Both the position numbers and the translations under genes were made by a program. Shown in pieces: positions 23,492-35,169 of a stretch of 64,000 nt of DNA; the first letter of the stretch is position 1; each line of letters begins with the position of its first letter. Below the pieces are notes generated by a model. That model was given only the letters and a program-made list of their open reading frames with translations. It was not told the origin of the DNA and did no database searches. This stretch comes from Lasiosphaeria ovina. Taxonomy: Eukaryota; Ascomycota; Sordariomycetes; Sordariales; Lasiosphaeriaceae. The stretch is taken from NCBI GenBank assembly GCA_033439765.1, contig JAULSN010000001.1, positions 4,154,001 to 4,218,000 of the forward strand, in the 5' to 3' direction.

Positions 23492-24835
23492 GGCCGGTTG
23501 GCTGTATGCAAGTCGGGTCAGTAAAAAGACAAGCAAATGCAGGCGGGTAGCCGGTGGGATCAAGGTAACGGTACCTCAACTCGCGGAATGGGTATCACGA
23601 AGTGACGTGTTGTGTGAAGAGGAATAACGTGGAGGACGGGGGGGAGGGGGGATATGCTAAGTGCTTGACGGGGCAGTGGTCGCGCGTTTTGTGCAGAGTG
23701 TTGAAGAAGGGGTGCAGAGGGTATGCGAAAGGCGGACCAGCGGGCTACTTACCTGGAAGCAAGCAGAGCACGGCGATGTGTTGCCAAAGAAAACTTGAGG
23801 CGCGTCTCGTGTTTGGTTTGTTGAAGGGACTTCAGCTTTGAGTCGCGTCTTTGGCGACCTGGAAGACCTTCTTCCTTCTCGGAAACGGTTCTGCTGCATC
23901 AAAGTCGTTCAAATGCCGAGCACTGGACGGCCATGGTTTATTGTTCATTTGTCTTTCTCACAAGAACCTGACCTGGAATCTGAAGAAATTGTGAAAAGTT
24001 TCTGAGTTTGATCTCAGGTTGATCACTATGAAATATCCAATGAGCTGGATCTCGGCTCTAGCACTCATCTCGCCCTCTCAATGAGCTAAGGTGCTGGTTG
24101 TGAAGATATATGCTGGTGCTGTAGTGACGAGTTGAACAGACTAAAGATGGCCCCTATTCGGAGATCTCACGGTAAGGGGACCTGCGGACCGCGGATCGAC
24201 TCTTGGCGAGGTATTCATGGTTAAAAAAGAAGTGAATTAGGAAGGCATAACGGAAGGCACAACTAGTGTCGGGGTGAGGGTAGAGGTAAGGCTGGCATGT
24301 CAATTCCTCTACCTTTATTCTACAGTTCCTTGACTATAGAATCAACTTTGCAGCTTGATACAAAAGCAGACAGGTACGTTTCCTTCGATTGTTCCATGCA
24401 CGGCAATCAATATGCCATATCAAAAAATTTGAAAAGCGAACAGTACACCACACTGAACTGGTAGACTTCAGCTCAGGGCATACATGGATTTTTGGACCAT
24501 CTGGTGACAATCACTATCGAATCGAAACGGTGCGAGAAATGTAGGTGTCAATTGCCACCTACTAAGTCTGTTAGTTTGGGTCACATCTTTATGATACAGG
24601 GCTGGTCCGCAAATGGATGATTTGTGCAAAGAGACCTGGGAACCAAGGCGAAATTCAACCCCGAAAGAACATCTTTGGCGACCTCTCGCTCAAGCTAATG
24701 GTTGCGGCTCCTAAACTTACTGTTGACATTTGTTGAGTGAGTTACACGGCTGGAGCTCGCTGACCGCAGAGAGCCGCAGGAAGAGGAAGAATAAGGGGGT
24801 ATCAAAAGCCTCAAGGGGCTCGCATGCATGATTTT
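23492..24835. other. Intergenic region and 5' leader of the BTB gene
   Basis: The left part is the probable 5' UTR and intron of the BTB gene. From about 23950 to 24830 the sequence is more AT-rich and shows no open frame worth calling and no repeat family that I recognise. Confidence 0.6.
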
Positions 24836-26130
24836 CTACGATTTTATCATGAAAATCTGGTAAATGTTAGCCCAAGTTCTCATGGCCGAAAGCCAAGCAG
24901 CTGGCAAAGCAAGGATCTCACCTCTTTAAGTGCGGCCGGGTCGGCAAACGCCATTCTCTTTTGCGCAATGAACCTCTGCCTCGACAAATAGCGAACAGAG
25001 GTAGACACTGGCGTTGAGGAACCGCTCTCAGCCGGCGTCGAGACACCGCTGTCAAGAGGGGTAGGGGCAGGAGAGTCCCCAGCTTTATCAGCTTTCCTCC
25101 GCTTCTCTTCCCGTGATATGCTGTCTCCCGCCTCGGATGCTGAGCGAGAGGCCGCCTTCTCCAGTCGCCTCTTCGCCCTCTTCTCTTTTCGGTCTTTCTT
25201 GTCCTCCTTCCTTTGCTTTTTCTCTTGGCGCTTCTTGCTCTCCGAGGCAGACAAGTCGGAATCTCCCAGAAGGACTGAAGAAGCCGATACCGCGTCTTTC
25301 TGCTGCTTCCCACTGGCTTTCGACGGAGCGTCGTCTTCGTCGATGTCTGTCTTCGACCTTTTCGACTTCTTCTCATTTATCTTCACCTGAGGAGTTTGGC
25401 TGTCCGTATCTGCCTCGGTTTCTGTTTTTTGCCGCTTTGACTTCTTCTCCTTGTTGCTCGCCTTTTTCTCCGCGACTGCGTTCTCGCTATCGCTGCCCGG
25501 CTCGGCCTTTCTTTTCTTGAACTTCTTTTTAGAAGGCTCAGATTCCTCAGAGGACTCTTCCACCGGCGGTTCCGTTAATATCTCTTCGTTCGATTTGATA
25601 GAGGCGTCTGTGGCGTCTTCAGGCACATTTTTGGCGTCTTCGAGCACGTCCTTGTGCTCGTCGCCAACGAGAAAGCCGCCCCGTACGAAGCGAATCGTAC
25701 CGATCTTCTTCTGCAGGTAGAGGCTGAGCTTCATGTCGTCGCGCGCCTTCTGCTCCGACTCCAAGACGTCTTCGGCCTTGCCGTTGAGCCGCCCGAGCAG
25801 GTGCTGGAAAGCATCCAGGCCGGTGCACTGGTCGCCGTTGTTCTGCTTCGCGCCAAGGCCGAGGTTGTCGTCCTTGAGCACGACGCGGATGTGCCCCGAG
25901 TTGGCCTCGGTGTGCCACTCGGCGTGCGCCGCATCCTTGGCCCCGAGGTACTGGCCGGGCTCCCACCCGTGAGCTCTCAGCAACTTCTGGCCGAATGACT
26001 CCGTGTTGCGGGACCATTTGGTGTTGTTCGGATCAAGCCCGAGCTTCCGCTTGCTGTAGTCGCAGTGTCAGCAGTCAGTACCAATATGCGGAATACGAGG
26101 CACTCACTTCTTAGCAGCGGCGAGCCCCAT
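24836..26130 (-). CDS. PXR1: PXR1/GNO1-like G-patch protein (PinX1 family)
   Basis: Nucleolar protein needed in yeast for rRNA and snoRNA processing as a G-patch partner of the DEAH helicase Prp43; related to the telomerase inhibitor PinX1. Exons are 26130-26108 (23 nt), 26053-24922 and 24856-24836 (21 nt), giving 391 residues. The short first exon supplies MGLAAAK, joined in phase to NKRKLGLDPNNTKWSRNTESFG. The G-patch spans about residues 25-80 (GQKLLRAHGWEPGQYLGAKD and then LGLGAKQN). A long Lys/Glu-rich disordered region follows, and a conserved RFIAQKRMAFADPAALKE end continues after the last intron as IFMIKS. Those N- and C-terminal matches to the family support both tiny exons. It is divergent from the coiled-coil gene at 26548 across about 417 bp. 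Confidence 0.92.
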
Positions 26131-26547
26131 GTTTGATCGCGAAGTTGCTCAACAAGGTGAGCTCTTGATAAACGGAAATCGAGCCTTCCACGGTTGTTTT
26201 CAGCGTCCACTTGCGCCGAACCTTTGAATTTTTAGCGGGGCAGCCCAGCCATGTTTGTTCTGCCAACTCACACCGCTGTTGCTGCCCCACATGCTCAAGC
26301 TTGGCAAGAATGAACTTGCAGGGGTGGTCCTGTCTGTCTGTCTGCACCTTCCCGCTTTCAGGGGTTCTGTGCCTTGTACAGTGTAAGTCGAGACTAAGAG
26401 GACTGCTAGTTGAGTTTGTATTGTATTTACCATCCTCACCCCCTCAGACTTTACTCTCAGAAATTTCCACTACTCATCCCCCAACGGCTAATTATACTTC
26501 AAGCTACAATTGTACTATTCCACGTGCGTTGCAGTGTTATATCTTGA
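26131..26547. promoter_or_regulatory. Divergent promoter, PXR1 / coiled-coil gene
   Basis: A 417-bp interval lies between two oppositely directed start codons, so both promoters must lie here or overlap the flanking leaders. A CTGTCTGT run sits at about 26332. I recognise no specific binding site. Confidence 0.5.
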
Positions 26548-27394
26548 ATGGCGCCCGCGGCGAACTCAGCCAAGCAGCGGAGGGCTCGTGGATCAGTAGC
26601 CGCCCACCACAACTCGGATTCAGACGAATATGAAAGAAACCTCCAGGTAGCCGCTGCTGCCCGGACACGCATTGAAAAGGCACGTGGCTTAACCGTAAAG
26701 TTCAACTGACATGTTCAGCCTCTTATCGCGGGCTTTTTTCTTCACAGCAATTTCAAGAGGCAAGAGACAATGATGACTAACGATCTCGTCGCAGGCAAGA
26801 GAGGAGCGGGACGAGAAGCGTGAAGCCTTGGCTGCAGCTCACCTGGCTTGCCTCGGTGCTCTCCAGGAGCGCATGCAGAAGTCGATCACAAAGTACCGGG
26901 ATCTGCAGTAAGTATTCCACAGCGCATCATTTCCGCCCATTCGGTCCGGACACATAGGCATCTTCATTCCCATGGCTCGCGATTGGCGGCTGACTCACAG
27001 CAAAACCAGCTCCTCGATCCAGATCAGACGAGTCGTTCGACTCAAGCAAGCCGTGGACGCGCGGGACGAGAAGCTCAACCAGATCGCGGCCAGGCTGGCC
27101 GACTTCCAGCGGGTCGTGCTGAACCACGGCGTGCAGCTGCAGGCGCTGTACGAGGGCCGCCGCGAGGACGTGGCCGCGCTGCTGCTGCTGCCCGAGCCCG
27201 GCACGAAGCCGAGTGCCGACATCATCAAAGCCGAGAAAGAAGCCAACTCCCTGCCGCCTCGTGGGACCCTGAAGCGCCAGCGCGACCTCTCTCAAGAAGA
27301 TCGCGAGCCCCGCAACCGTCCGCGCGTCGACCAGGCTCTCGTCAACCGGATCTGCTCTGACAAGGCGGTTGGCAAAGAGAATCCCAAGGCTTGA
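26548..27394 (+). CDS. Coiled-coil protein, unrecognised
   Basis: Proposed exons are 26548-26694, 26795-26907 and 27001-27394, giving 217 residues. The first intron uses GTAAAG with a TGACTAAC branch site and a CGTCGCAG acceptor; the second uses GTAAGT and a TGACTCACAG end. The phases agree, and the join reads as one charged, helical chain: an Ala/Arg-rich start with DSDEYERN, then AREERDEKREALAAAHLACL, then RVVRLKQAVDARDEKLNQIA. The heptad-like spacing suggests a coiled coil at about residues 50-140. The tail has a basic KRQRDLSQEDREPRNRPR segment that could be a nuclear signal. I do not recognise the family; small kinetochore or chromatin-associated proteins can look like this, but that is only a guess. 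It is convergent with COX17. Confidence 0.7.
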
Positions 27395-27868
27395 GTGTGT
27401 CCTCTGGGGCGTAGCTTTCCTATTGTCTGATGAGCTATGAAATTGATTATGTCTGCGGAACGATACCCATCTAGGCGCCTTGCTTTTCGCTGACCACTGC
27501 AGACTGGGGTGGGCTCGTGTGAAGGAGTCCACGACACAAATTGTACAGCATGTTGTTGCTATGTCGTTGAGATGGTAACCACCAGGAGTGCAGCTCCATC
27601 TCTGTCAAAGAAGCCCCCGGCAGGTAGAGTGAGAGAGGATTGTTGTTGCAATTCTAATTAAAAAAACACCGGATCTAGCAGACCCCCGACCCCGTCTTCC
27701 GTAGAGTGAACGCCGCCCTCCATGGTATGTATAATTGTACACGTCGTGTGCGCGTTGGTTTTTCCCCAGTGTTGTGTGGTTTTACATCGTCCCCCCCGGC
27801 CCGGAAGTTCGGACCCCCGCGCACGAAGAGGAGACCTTCTACGCCCCCTTCTGCCCCTCCAGAGCCTC
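27395..27868. other. Intergenic, convergent 3' ends
   Basis: 3' regions of the coiled-coil gene and of COX17. Nothing else is seen. Confidence 0.6.
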
Positions 27869-28354
27869 TCAGACCTTGAAGCCAAACCCGGCCATGCAAG
27901 TCCGGTACAGATCCACCGTCGACTGGCAGTCTTTCTGGGCGTCGGACGCGTTCGAGAAGAGCATGCACTCGTCGCGCTTGGCCTTCTCGTCTTTGCACAC
28001 GCAACAGGGCTGTGTGTTTCGCATCCTCCCGACAGCGGGTGGTCCTAGTCAGCCACTATCGCCTGCGAATCTTTTTTTCTCTTTTCTCTCTGATCTCCTT
28101 CCTTCTTTCGGTTCGTCAAGGGGGGTTCTGGATAGTCAATCCTCTGCGCACCTTGGGTTTGGAAGCTGCTGCCGCGTCGATGCTCGGCGAAGTTTGCGCG
28201 GGCGCGCGGGAGCTCGTTGTCAGAGAAGCTATTTCCGTTGTGGCGCGCAAGGCCCATGTTAGTCAATTTGCTCGTGGAGGGGCAATCGGCGAGGAATGCG
28301 TGAACTTTTGGATAGAGAGCTTGTCTTACACATTGGTGCAGCTGGGGACGTCAT
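27869..28354 (-). CDS. COX17: Cox17 copper chaperone
   Basis: Delivers copper to Sco1 and Cox11 for cytochrome c oxidase assembly in the mitochondrial intermembrane space. It is too fragmented to show as a single open frame. Three exons fit: 28354-28330 (25 nt), 28228-28152 and 28009-27869, giving 80 residues. The last exon encodes PCCVCKDEKAKRDEC and CQSTVDLYRTC, ending FKV. The CC copper motif is at residues 36-37. The twin Cx9C pairs are C39/C49 and C62/C72, the substrates of Mia40 import. The second exon ends in the family-typical AASKPK before the CC motif. The first exon is supported by a GTAAGA donor and a TGACTAAC branch site, but it codes only eight residues and is the least certain part. 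Confidence 0.9.
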
Positions 28355-28889
28355 TGCGATCTCTGTCTCCTTGTGTGTCTGGTATGCGCAGAATAGAAAG
28401 GGTTGAAAATCGGATGTTCGGGTTTTCGCGATTTGCCTTTTCATGGGACCTTCTACCTTCCAGAAGGGCAAGTTGATTTGTCAATGGGACAGGCAAGCTT
28501 CCCATGTCATTTCGGGAGCTTGTGCAGCGCCAAGACAGATGGCGTCAGCGGTCTCCGGGTCACCTGATACCCCTGAACTCACACAGGCACGGAGCACTCC
28601 AGATCAGCACAACTGGATTGATGAAAGCCGAGCCAAACAACGCTAGACACTGGTATTATGAACCCCTTATCTGCAAACAAGAAACATATGCTCCTTCCGT
28701 CTCTAATCAATTTTCTGCTCATATTTTTCTTCACATATTTTATGGCATTTGTCGCCGGATCTTCTCCTCGTCGGTTCCGCGTGAGACGGTGATGGGCTTC
28801 TTTTTGTACATGGAACCTAGTGCAGTTAATAAAGCAGGCTACGGAGTATTTCTTCCCAATTTCCAGGCGACAAGCCACCCCTCCAGCCT
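28355..28889. other. Intergenic, COX17 promoter and TEL2 3' region
   Basis: Two minus-strand genes in tandem flank this segment. No conserved open frame was seen. Confidence 0.55.
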
Positions 28890-31800
28890 TCAGGTATACC
28901 CAATCAAATCCCCCGCCATGAGTAGCTGGTACTTGTCGATCCCCTCCCTCAGCCTGACCAGCACGCCCGCGGCGAGCATCTTGACTTGCTCCTCCTCTCC
29001 GGTGCCGTCGCCGGCGTCGCCGCCCTTGACCCCCGCGAACACGCCGGCGACCCACTCCTGCGTCTCGACGACCTCGCTGCCGAGCTCCTGGCAGACGTCG
29101 CGCATGCGGTTCTCGTTGACGTCGAGCAGCGCGAGCAGGCCGAACAGCACGGCGTGCGTGAGGGCGAGGTCGCCGACGGCGTGGGCCCGGACGCTCGTGC
29201 TCAGCAGCAGGCGCCACAGCTCGTCCGTCATGTGCGGCAGCGCGAGCGTGCTGGGGCCGGCCGCGTGCAGCAGCAGCGCGAGCGTCTTGAGGTAGAGCGC
29301 GAGCAGGTACGGGTGGAAGACGATGCCGCGAGTCCGCGACGACGGCGCGTGCAGCGCGGCCTGGAAGTGCGCCGCCAGCGGCGAGAAGAAGGATGTCGAG
29401 ATGAGCTGGGCCGTGGTGTTGGGGATGGCGCGGACACGGGGCCGGGGGCGCGACTTGATTTTGATTTTGGGGTTCTTGTCGCTGCTGTTCTCTAGCTGTG
29501 ACATGAATGTGGACAGTTTGAGCACGTCCGGGCCGGTGGCCGCGTCGGCGGCGGTTGCGGCCATCGGCGCCAGAAATTGTGAGGTAAGCGATTTCGCGAC
29601 GTTCTCTAGGGCGTTGGCCGGAAGAGGCTTCAAAGTGGATGAGCTAGATGGACTTGTGTAGCTGTTTGATGGCCCCCCGCTGATGAAAAGCCTCTCGATT
29701 CGTTCGGGCAGTGTCTTGGATGGGAAGGATGCTGCGGCAGTGTACTCGGACGCCTCGAAGCCCGCCAGCTCGCGGGCGCCCAGGCCCAGGACGGCAAGAA
29801 TCGAGGCCCTCTGGGATATGGAGTAGTCGCCATCGAAGAACGTCTTCGAGAACCACCGTCCCATGAGCTCAGGCCGAGCAACGACCAGGGCCATCATCCC
29901 CTGAACCCTGAGGTCGTCAAAGTTGTCGATCTCAAACTTGTCCTGTAAGCCCACTAGCAACGATGCAAGTTCTTCGGCGTGCTCTGCAACCTCGGTTCCG
30001 AAGTTTGCCTTGCGCCGGATCAGTGTCGGGGCTGTCATCAGAGCCAACTTTTGGTGGTCGTAATTCTCCGTATCTCGAAGATATAAGATCAGATTCCTGA
30101 TGTAGACGGGTGCTTTTGGTTTGTCACGTCTAACCAATGTTGCGTCATCGTCTGAGTCTTCGGCGTCCGAGTCTGGTTTTGCATATGCAACGACGTCTTC
30201 GTCGTCCATCTCCTCGTCGTCCATCTCCTCGTCGCTGAGCTCTTCGATGATAAATCCTTGCTGTGGAGGCTTGGCCGCCGCTCTTGGAGTAGTTGTGGTT
30301 GTAGTCTTAGTTGTAGGTTTTTTTGGGATACTTTTTTTGGGTACCACGGATATCTCTTGCGTCGCAAGTAGGGGATCCATATTGCCGATCTGGTCCGAGA
30401 TATTGACAAGCTCTTTGTACCATTTACCTTCAGCTTGACCAGTCTCCTCCACATGGAAATCAAGCTTCTTATCGCCTTTGTCCACAAGACCAGATATAGC
30501 TTCGCCGACCACCATGCCCAGAAACCGAGCTCTTTGGTGAGATGTTGCTAGCCTGTTGGAGATGGCGTTCAGCCATACACCGGACCGCACCATGGTAGCG
30601 AGCTTGATGGGCGACTTCCTGTGAACGTAGCCGGCGCTTAAGAGCAGTACTTGTACGTGAGCTGGTGAGGCCGTTAGTTATTGACCCCCTGAGAACTTCG
30701 TTGGCACTGACCTTCTTGCTGAAGTATTGGGGAGTGCTTGATATACAGCTGGTCCCCAAACTGGTTGATGCTTTTCTCCAACACATCCACGATACTATCT
30801 TTGTCCTGAGAAATAACTGCCAGGACAGCACGGCGGATAGCGATGCCCTCACCGAGGCCAGCCCCGGAAGAGCTTGTTAGCCACTCTACCAGGTGGCTTC
30901 TCCCGTTACTGTCCGGGGCTGCGATTGAACTGAGGGCTCCAACCACAGCAGATATCACTGCTGCGCTATTTTCCGATTCACAGCATCCCAGGCGGTTCGC
31001 GTACGAGTCAGAGAAGACCTTGAGGACCGAGGACATGACCTTGCGCTGCTCCATCTGTGGTAAGTCTGCCAGTAAATGACCGAACCGGCCATGGTCGACT
31101 CCTTTTGTCAGAAGCAAGTTCGACAAGACATATTTGACAAGCACATCTACTTCTTGTCAGCTATATAATTTTAGAAAAAAGGGACTCAGTTCTTACCGAA
31201 GTGGCCTAGCCGCAGCGCTCTGGCAAACAGGTCTGAACAGAATTTTGACTCATTTTGGCTCGGTCCAGATCGTTGCCATGCCACGATGTTTTGGCCCAGC
31301 CACTTTGTGTATTTTACCGCATCCGCAGGCCACACATCATCATCGCCTGAGCCTTGAACTTTGGCCGTGTCGACAAAAGTTGTAGCTTCAGCGGCAAGGC
31401 CGACGATTCGCCCGCCACCGAGTATTGAGAGCAACTCCTGCGACAGCGGCCTGGCTCTCGCGCGAGGGTCTAAGCCCGATGTTGTAGCCTGCCAGATCTC
31501 GCGCACACGGCTGTCGCCCTGGAGGATGTGGCAGAGAAGGCTGAGGAGGATGCCCAGGTTCACCGAAAGGTCGGGCCGCTTCGCCTTGCTGCCAACCTCG
31601 GACTTGGCTTCCTGTGTCAGAGCCCTGAGACGGACGAGAATGGCATTAATGCCGGTGATGCTACGAAGACAGGCCAGCAATAGCTCTGTGTCAGAGCCTC
31701 GGCTTCCATTGGAATCTTGTTGCAACAGGGTCCAGTAGTTGGGCACGATCTCCGACACCAGTACCTGGACCAGTTGGGCGCTCAGGGGGCCAGGCTTCCT

Positions 31801-32067
31801 GATGCCGAAGAGGGCTGGATCCTGGGGCGGGTCGTGGGCCAAGAAGCGCAGAGTTGAGATGAGCGACTCATAGTCGGGCTCATTTCGAAGAGTCTCGAGG
31901 GCATCTTCAGGCGAGTTAGGTGGGTGTTTATGGGATTTTGGTTTGGGCTTCTTCGTCCCACTCTCATGGTGATGGCGAGAGCTCGATTCCTGCAGCACCT
32001 GAAGCCCAGTCCCCTTGACCTTTTCGTTTGTGTGAAGCGTGGCCACAGGAGTCAATAGGCCGTCCAT
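28890..32067 (-). CDS. TEL2: TEL2/RAD-5/CLK-2 telomere length regulation protein
   Basis: Scaffold of the TTT complex (Tel2-Tti1-Tti2) that works with Hsp90 to mature PIK-related kinases such as Tor, Mec1/ATR and Tel1/ATM. Exons are 32067-31197, 31146-30712 and 30661-28890, giving about 1025 residues, the usual family size. The first join gives LRLGHFGDVLVKYVLSNLLL and the second gives QQEAHVQVLLLSAGYVHRKS; both are in phase. The conserved C-terminal telomere-length domain begins near RNLILYLRDTENYDHQKLAL, with LIRRKANFGTEV and GMMALVVARPELMG. An acidic, Asp/Glu-rich linker precedes it. The start at 32067 (MDGLLTPV) matches the family N-terminus; the open frame further upstream has no matching ATG. 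The donor of the second intron (GTCAGT) is slightly weak. Confidence 0.93.
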
Positions 32068-32949
32068 GCTGTGGATTGAATCCAGAGTGGCCAAGAGAGG
32101 AATTCGTAAGACCCCGCGCTAGAAGCCTGATGTCAGTCAGTGTTCGTTTCATGGAGGTTTAATAAGCGAAGCGAAAGGCCAATGGAACATTGCACTGCGG
32201 TGCGGGCATTCGATTCTCACCTTGATCCAACCAAGCTTGTAACGATGCAGAGTTTGGGAGCCGATAAAGCGGTATAATTAGGTATATCGCAATACGGTTC
32301 ACAGGGTGTAAACTACACTTTGCGGCTCTTTGACTTGAAGACGCGGGTTTTCGAACGGAAGTTGGGAGCTGCCTGCCTTCTCGGTTGCTCACTCTTCTCT
32401 AGGTTGTCCAAGAGTCAAGACGCAATGGGATGACTAAACACAAGCTTGACATTATCATCACAAGAGGTCATCTGAAAGGCAAAATTCCGAAATGATTACT
32501 ATTATTTGACTTCCTTGTTCCGTGGTCTGATTGTTCCCAGGTGCCTTGTGAGACGTATGAACACCTCAGTGCAGTATCCGTACTTTGTAGGTAGTACATG
32601 TACAACGAGACACAGAACCCCTGTCATTGGGCTGGTCCGTTACAGCACCCACAGTATCCCCACTACGGGTTAGTCCCCAGCCCTGTGGCTCGGGCTAGTG
32701 ACATTTAGCCCAACCGGGATGGCGGGGTAGGCGCTTCGACACGGCGTGTGCGGCGGGGTGGTCACCGCCAGGCACCGGGATGGAAGCTGGGGAACCAACA
32801 CCCAAGCCTTGAATCCACAAGGCCGCCAGTGAACATTTCAACATCTCCCCGAACTTTCCGAGACTCCAACTTTACCCTCACTGTATCGCTACCTAGTTCT
32901 GTCTGAAGACTTGTAGACGCAAGGAAGCCGCCCAGGTCGTCGAGGAATC
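32068..32949. promoter_or_regulatory. Divergent promoter region, TEL2 / UBA3
   Basis: An 882-bp segment between two opposite start codons. It must hold both promoters. No individual site is recognised with confidence. Confidence 0.5.
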
Positions 32950-34597
32950 ATGGCTTCGGCGGATGTCTATCCGGCCTCGGAGCCGGCGAGATGGTTCGTT
33001 ACGCCATACAACTTCCAACTGTGTATGCCAGAAAACAAGGCTGACGCGAACCGGCTTGGCAGGAAGTACCTCGACAATGTTCGGACACGCTCCGGTCCCC
33101 ATACCAACCCCGATATTTTTGATGGCAAGTTGGTAGCCGAGGCTATGGAGAACATGAAGGTCTTGTGAGTCTGCGCGCCGCAGCTGTCGCCGCCGGGATC
33201 TGGAACGAGGCTGACGACGTTGCACACAGAGTAATGTCAGTTTGCGTGCGACACCCCCGGGGGAAGCGGATCTGTACTGACCGACACGGCGTGCAGTGGT
33301 GCTGGAGGTCTAGGTTGTGAGATCCTGAAGAACCTCGCTCTATCCGGCTTCAAAAACATTCACGTCATCGATATGGGTGAGCTGCAATGGAGTTTCTCCA
33401 ACCACTAGTGTTGGTGGCTGACGGGGCAACCGGCAGACACGATCGATATCTCCAACCTGAATCGGCAGTTCCTCTTCCGGCAAGCGGACGTCGGGAGTTT
33501 CAAGGCCGAGGTGGCGGCCCGGTTCGTCGAGAGGCGAGTAAAGGGGGTCAAGATCACGCCGCACAACTGCAAGATTCAGGACTTTGATGAGGACTTCTAC
33601 ATGCAGTTCCAGCTTCTTGTTTGCGGACTCGACAGCATCGAGGCGCGCCGCTGGATCAACGCCACTCTCGTCAACATGGTGGACGAGGATGCCGAGGATA
33701 GCTACAAGCCGCTGATAGATGGAGGCACCGAAGGTACGGAAGAAGATACGGAAGAAGACTGCCCCTGGCTTTCCGTATTCCTAAACGAAAACAAAAATCC
33801 GGGCTAACCGGCGGAAAACAGGGTTCAAGGGGCAGGCGAGGGTCATTATCCCCACCGTGACCTCCTGCATCGAGTGCCAACTCGACATGCACGCGCCGCG
33901 GGCGGCTGTGCCGCTCTGTACCCTTGCAAGCATACCGAGGCAGCCAGAGCACTGCATCGAGTGGGCGCATGTCATCGCGTGGGACAAGGAGAAGCCGTTT
34001 CCGAGCCTGGACAAGGACGACCCGGAGCACATCACCTGGCTGTACCAGAAGGCGCTGATCCGGGCGCACGAGTTCAAGATCCCGGGCGTCACGTACGCGC
34101 TGACGCAGGGGGTCGTGAAGAACATCATCCCGGCCATCGCGGCAACCAACTCGGTCATCGCCGCGGCGTGCTGCAACGAGGCGCTCAAGATCGCGGCCAA
34201 CTGCGCGCCCTGCCTCGGCTTCCCCGACGAGAACAACTACATGATGTACTCTGGTAACGACAGCATCTACACGTACACGTTCCGCCACGAGAAGAAGGAC
34301 GACTGCCCCGTGTGCGGCAACCTGGCGCGCGAGCTAATCGTCGACCCGGACTGGACGCTGCGCGAGCTCGTCGAGTCGTTCGCCGTGCGGCCCGAGTCCC
34401 AGCTCAAGAAGCCCTCGATCCGCTCCGACCACAAGACGCTCTACATGCAGTCGCCGGCCAGCCTGGAGGCGAAGTCGCGCCCCAACCTCGACAAGACGCT
34501 GGCGGAGCTCGGCCTGTCCAGCGGAGACGAGATCGGCGTGACGGACCCAGCATTTGCGACGGTCTCGTTCAAGTACAAACTGAAGTTGCAGAAGTAA
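32950..34597 (+). CDS. UBA3: UBA3-type NEDD8-activating enzyme catalytic subunit
   Basis: With its AOS1-like partner ULA1, this E1 adenylates NEDD8/Rub1 and passes it to Ubc12 for cullin modification. Exons are 32950-33164, 33230-33235 (only 6 nt), 33297-33376, 33437-33733 and 33822-34597, giving 457 residues. The micro-exon restores the motif [20 protein letters not shown], the ATP-binding glycine loop at about residues 70-90. [15 protein letters not shown] follows in the adenylation domain. The catalytic cysteine is in [19 protein letters not shown], about C232. The structural zinc pairs are CIEC and CPVC. The C-terminal ubiquitin-fold region after about residue 360 is where the E2 docks in this family. 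All introns are 61-88 nt except the shorter 60-nt one at 33377-33436. Confidence 0.95.
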
Positions 34598-35169
34598 GCC
34601 CGTAATAAACACGGACCGACTGGTGTTACGAGGGAAGGCAGCACATCCTCAACAGACTTGATTTTTCTTCTAGATAGGCAAGTAAAAATATTCCCTCTTC
34701 TTCTACTATTGTTCTGCAGCATTTTGCAAGGCGCTATAGGGGGAAATTGCAGAAAATAGGGGCTAGGCGGAGACTAGTAGGTAGGATAGACTTCATATAG
34801 CTTAGGGGTGTTTGCTTCACCAAGGTGCTCACTAGGTAGATGCGGCAACGAGGAGGAGAGCTTATAAGAAATCAAGAACTCCTAGAGAGATACGTATGAA
34901 TGGTACGCATGTCTATTTTACCGGCCAAATCCCGTGTTCGGTCAGAACCCCCCAAGACAAGAGCGGTTCATATCTATATAGAATGACCCAAAAAAGGAAA
35001 AGAAGAACAACAACAACAAAAAAAAGAAAACCGTGGCCAACCATTCTTCAGCCCTACCGTGACGCCATCCCGATGTCTTTTTTTTCTAGATGCAAACAGG
35101 CAGAGAAAGGGTATTTAGAAGATCCACGCTTTCGTTCCCCCTTCTTCGGCCCCCCCAATTTACCCCCCT
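34598..35169. other. Intergenic, convergent UBA3 / RPC40 3' ends
   Basis: The 3' UTRs of the two convergent genes. An A-rich stretch lies at about 34989-35035. No gene is seen. Confidence 0.6.

Noticed and set aside
28504..29295. 263-codon plus-strand open frame
   Set aside because: It lies largely antisense to the C-terminal exon of TEL2 and has composition expected of a shadow frame.
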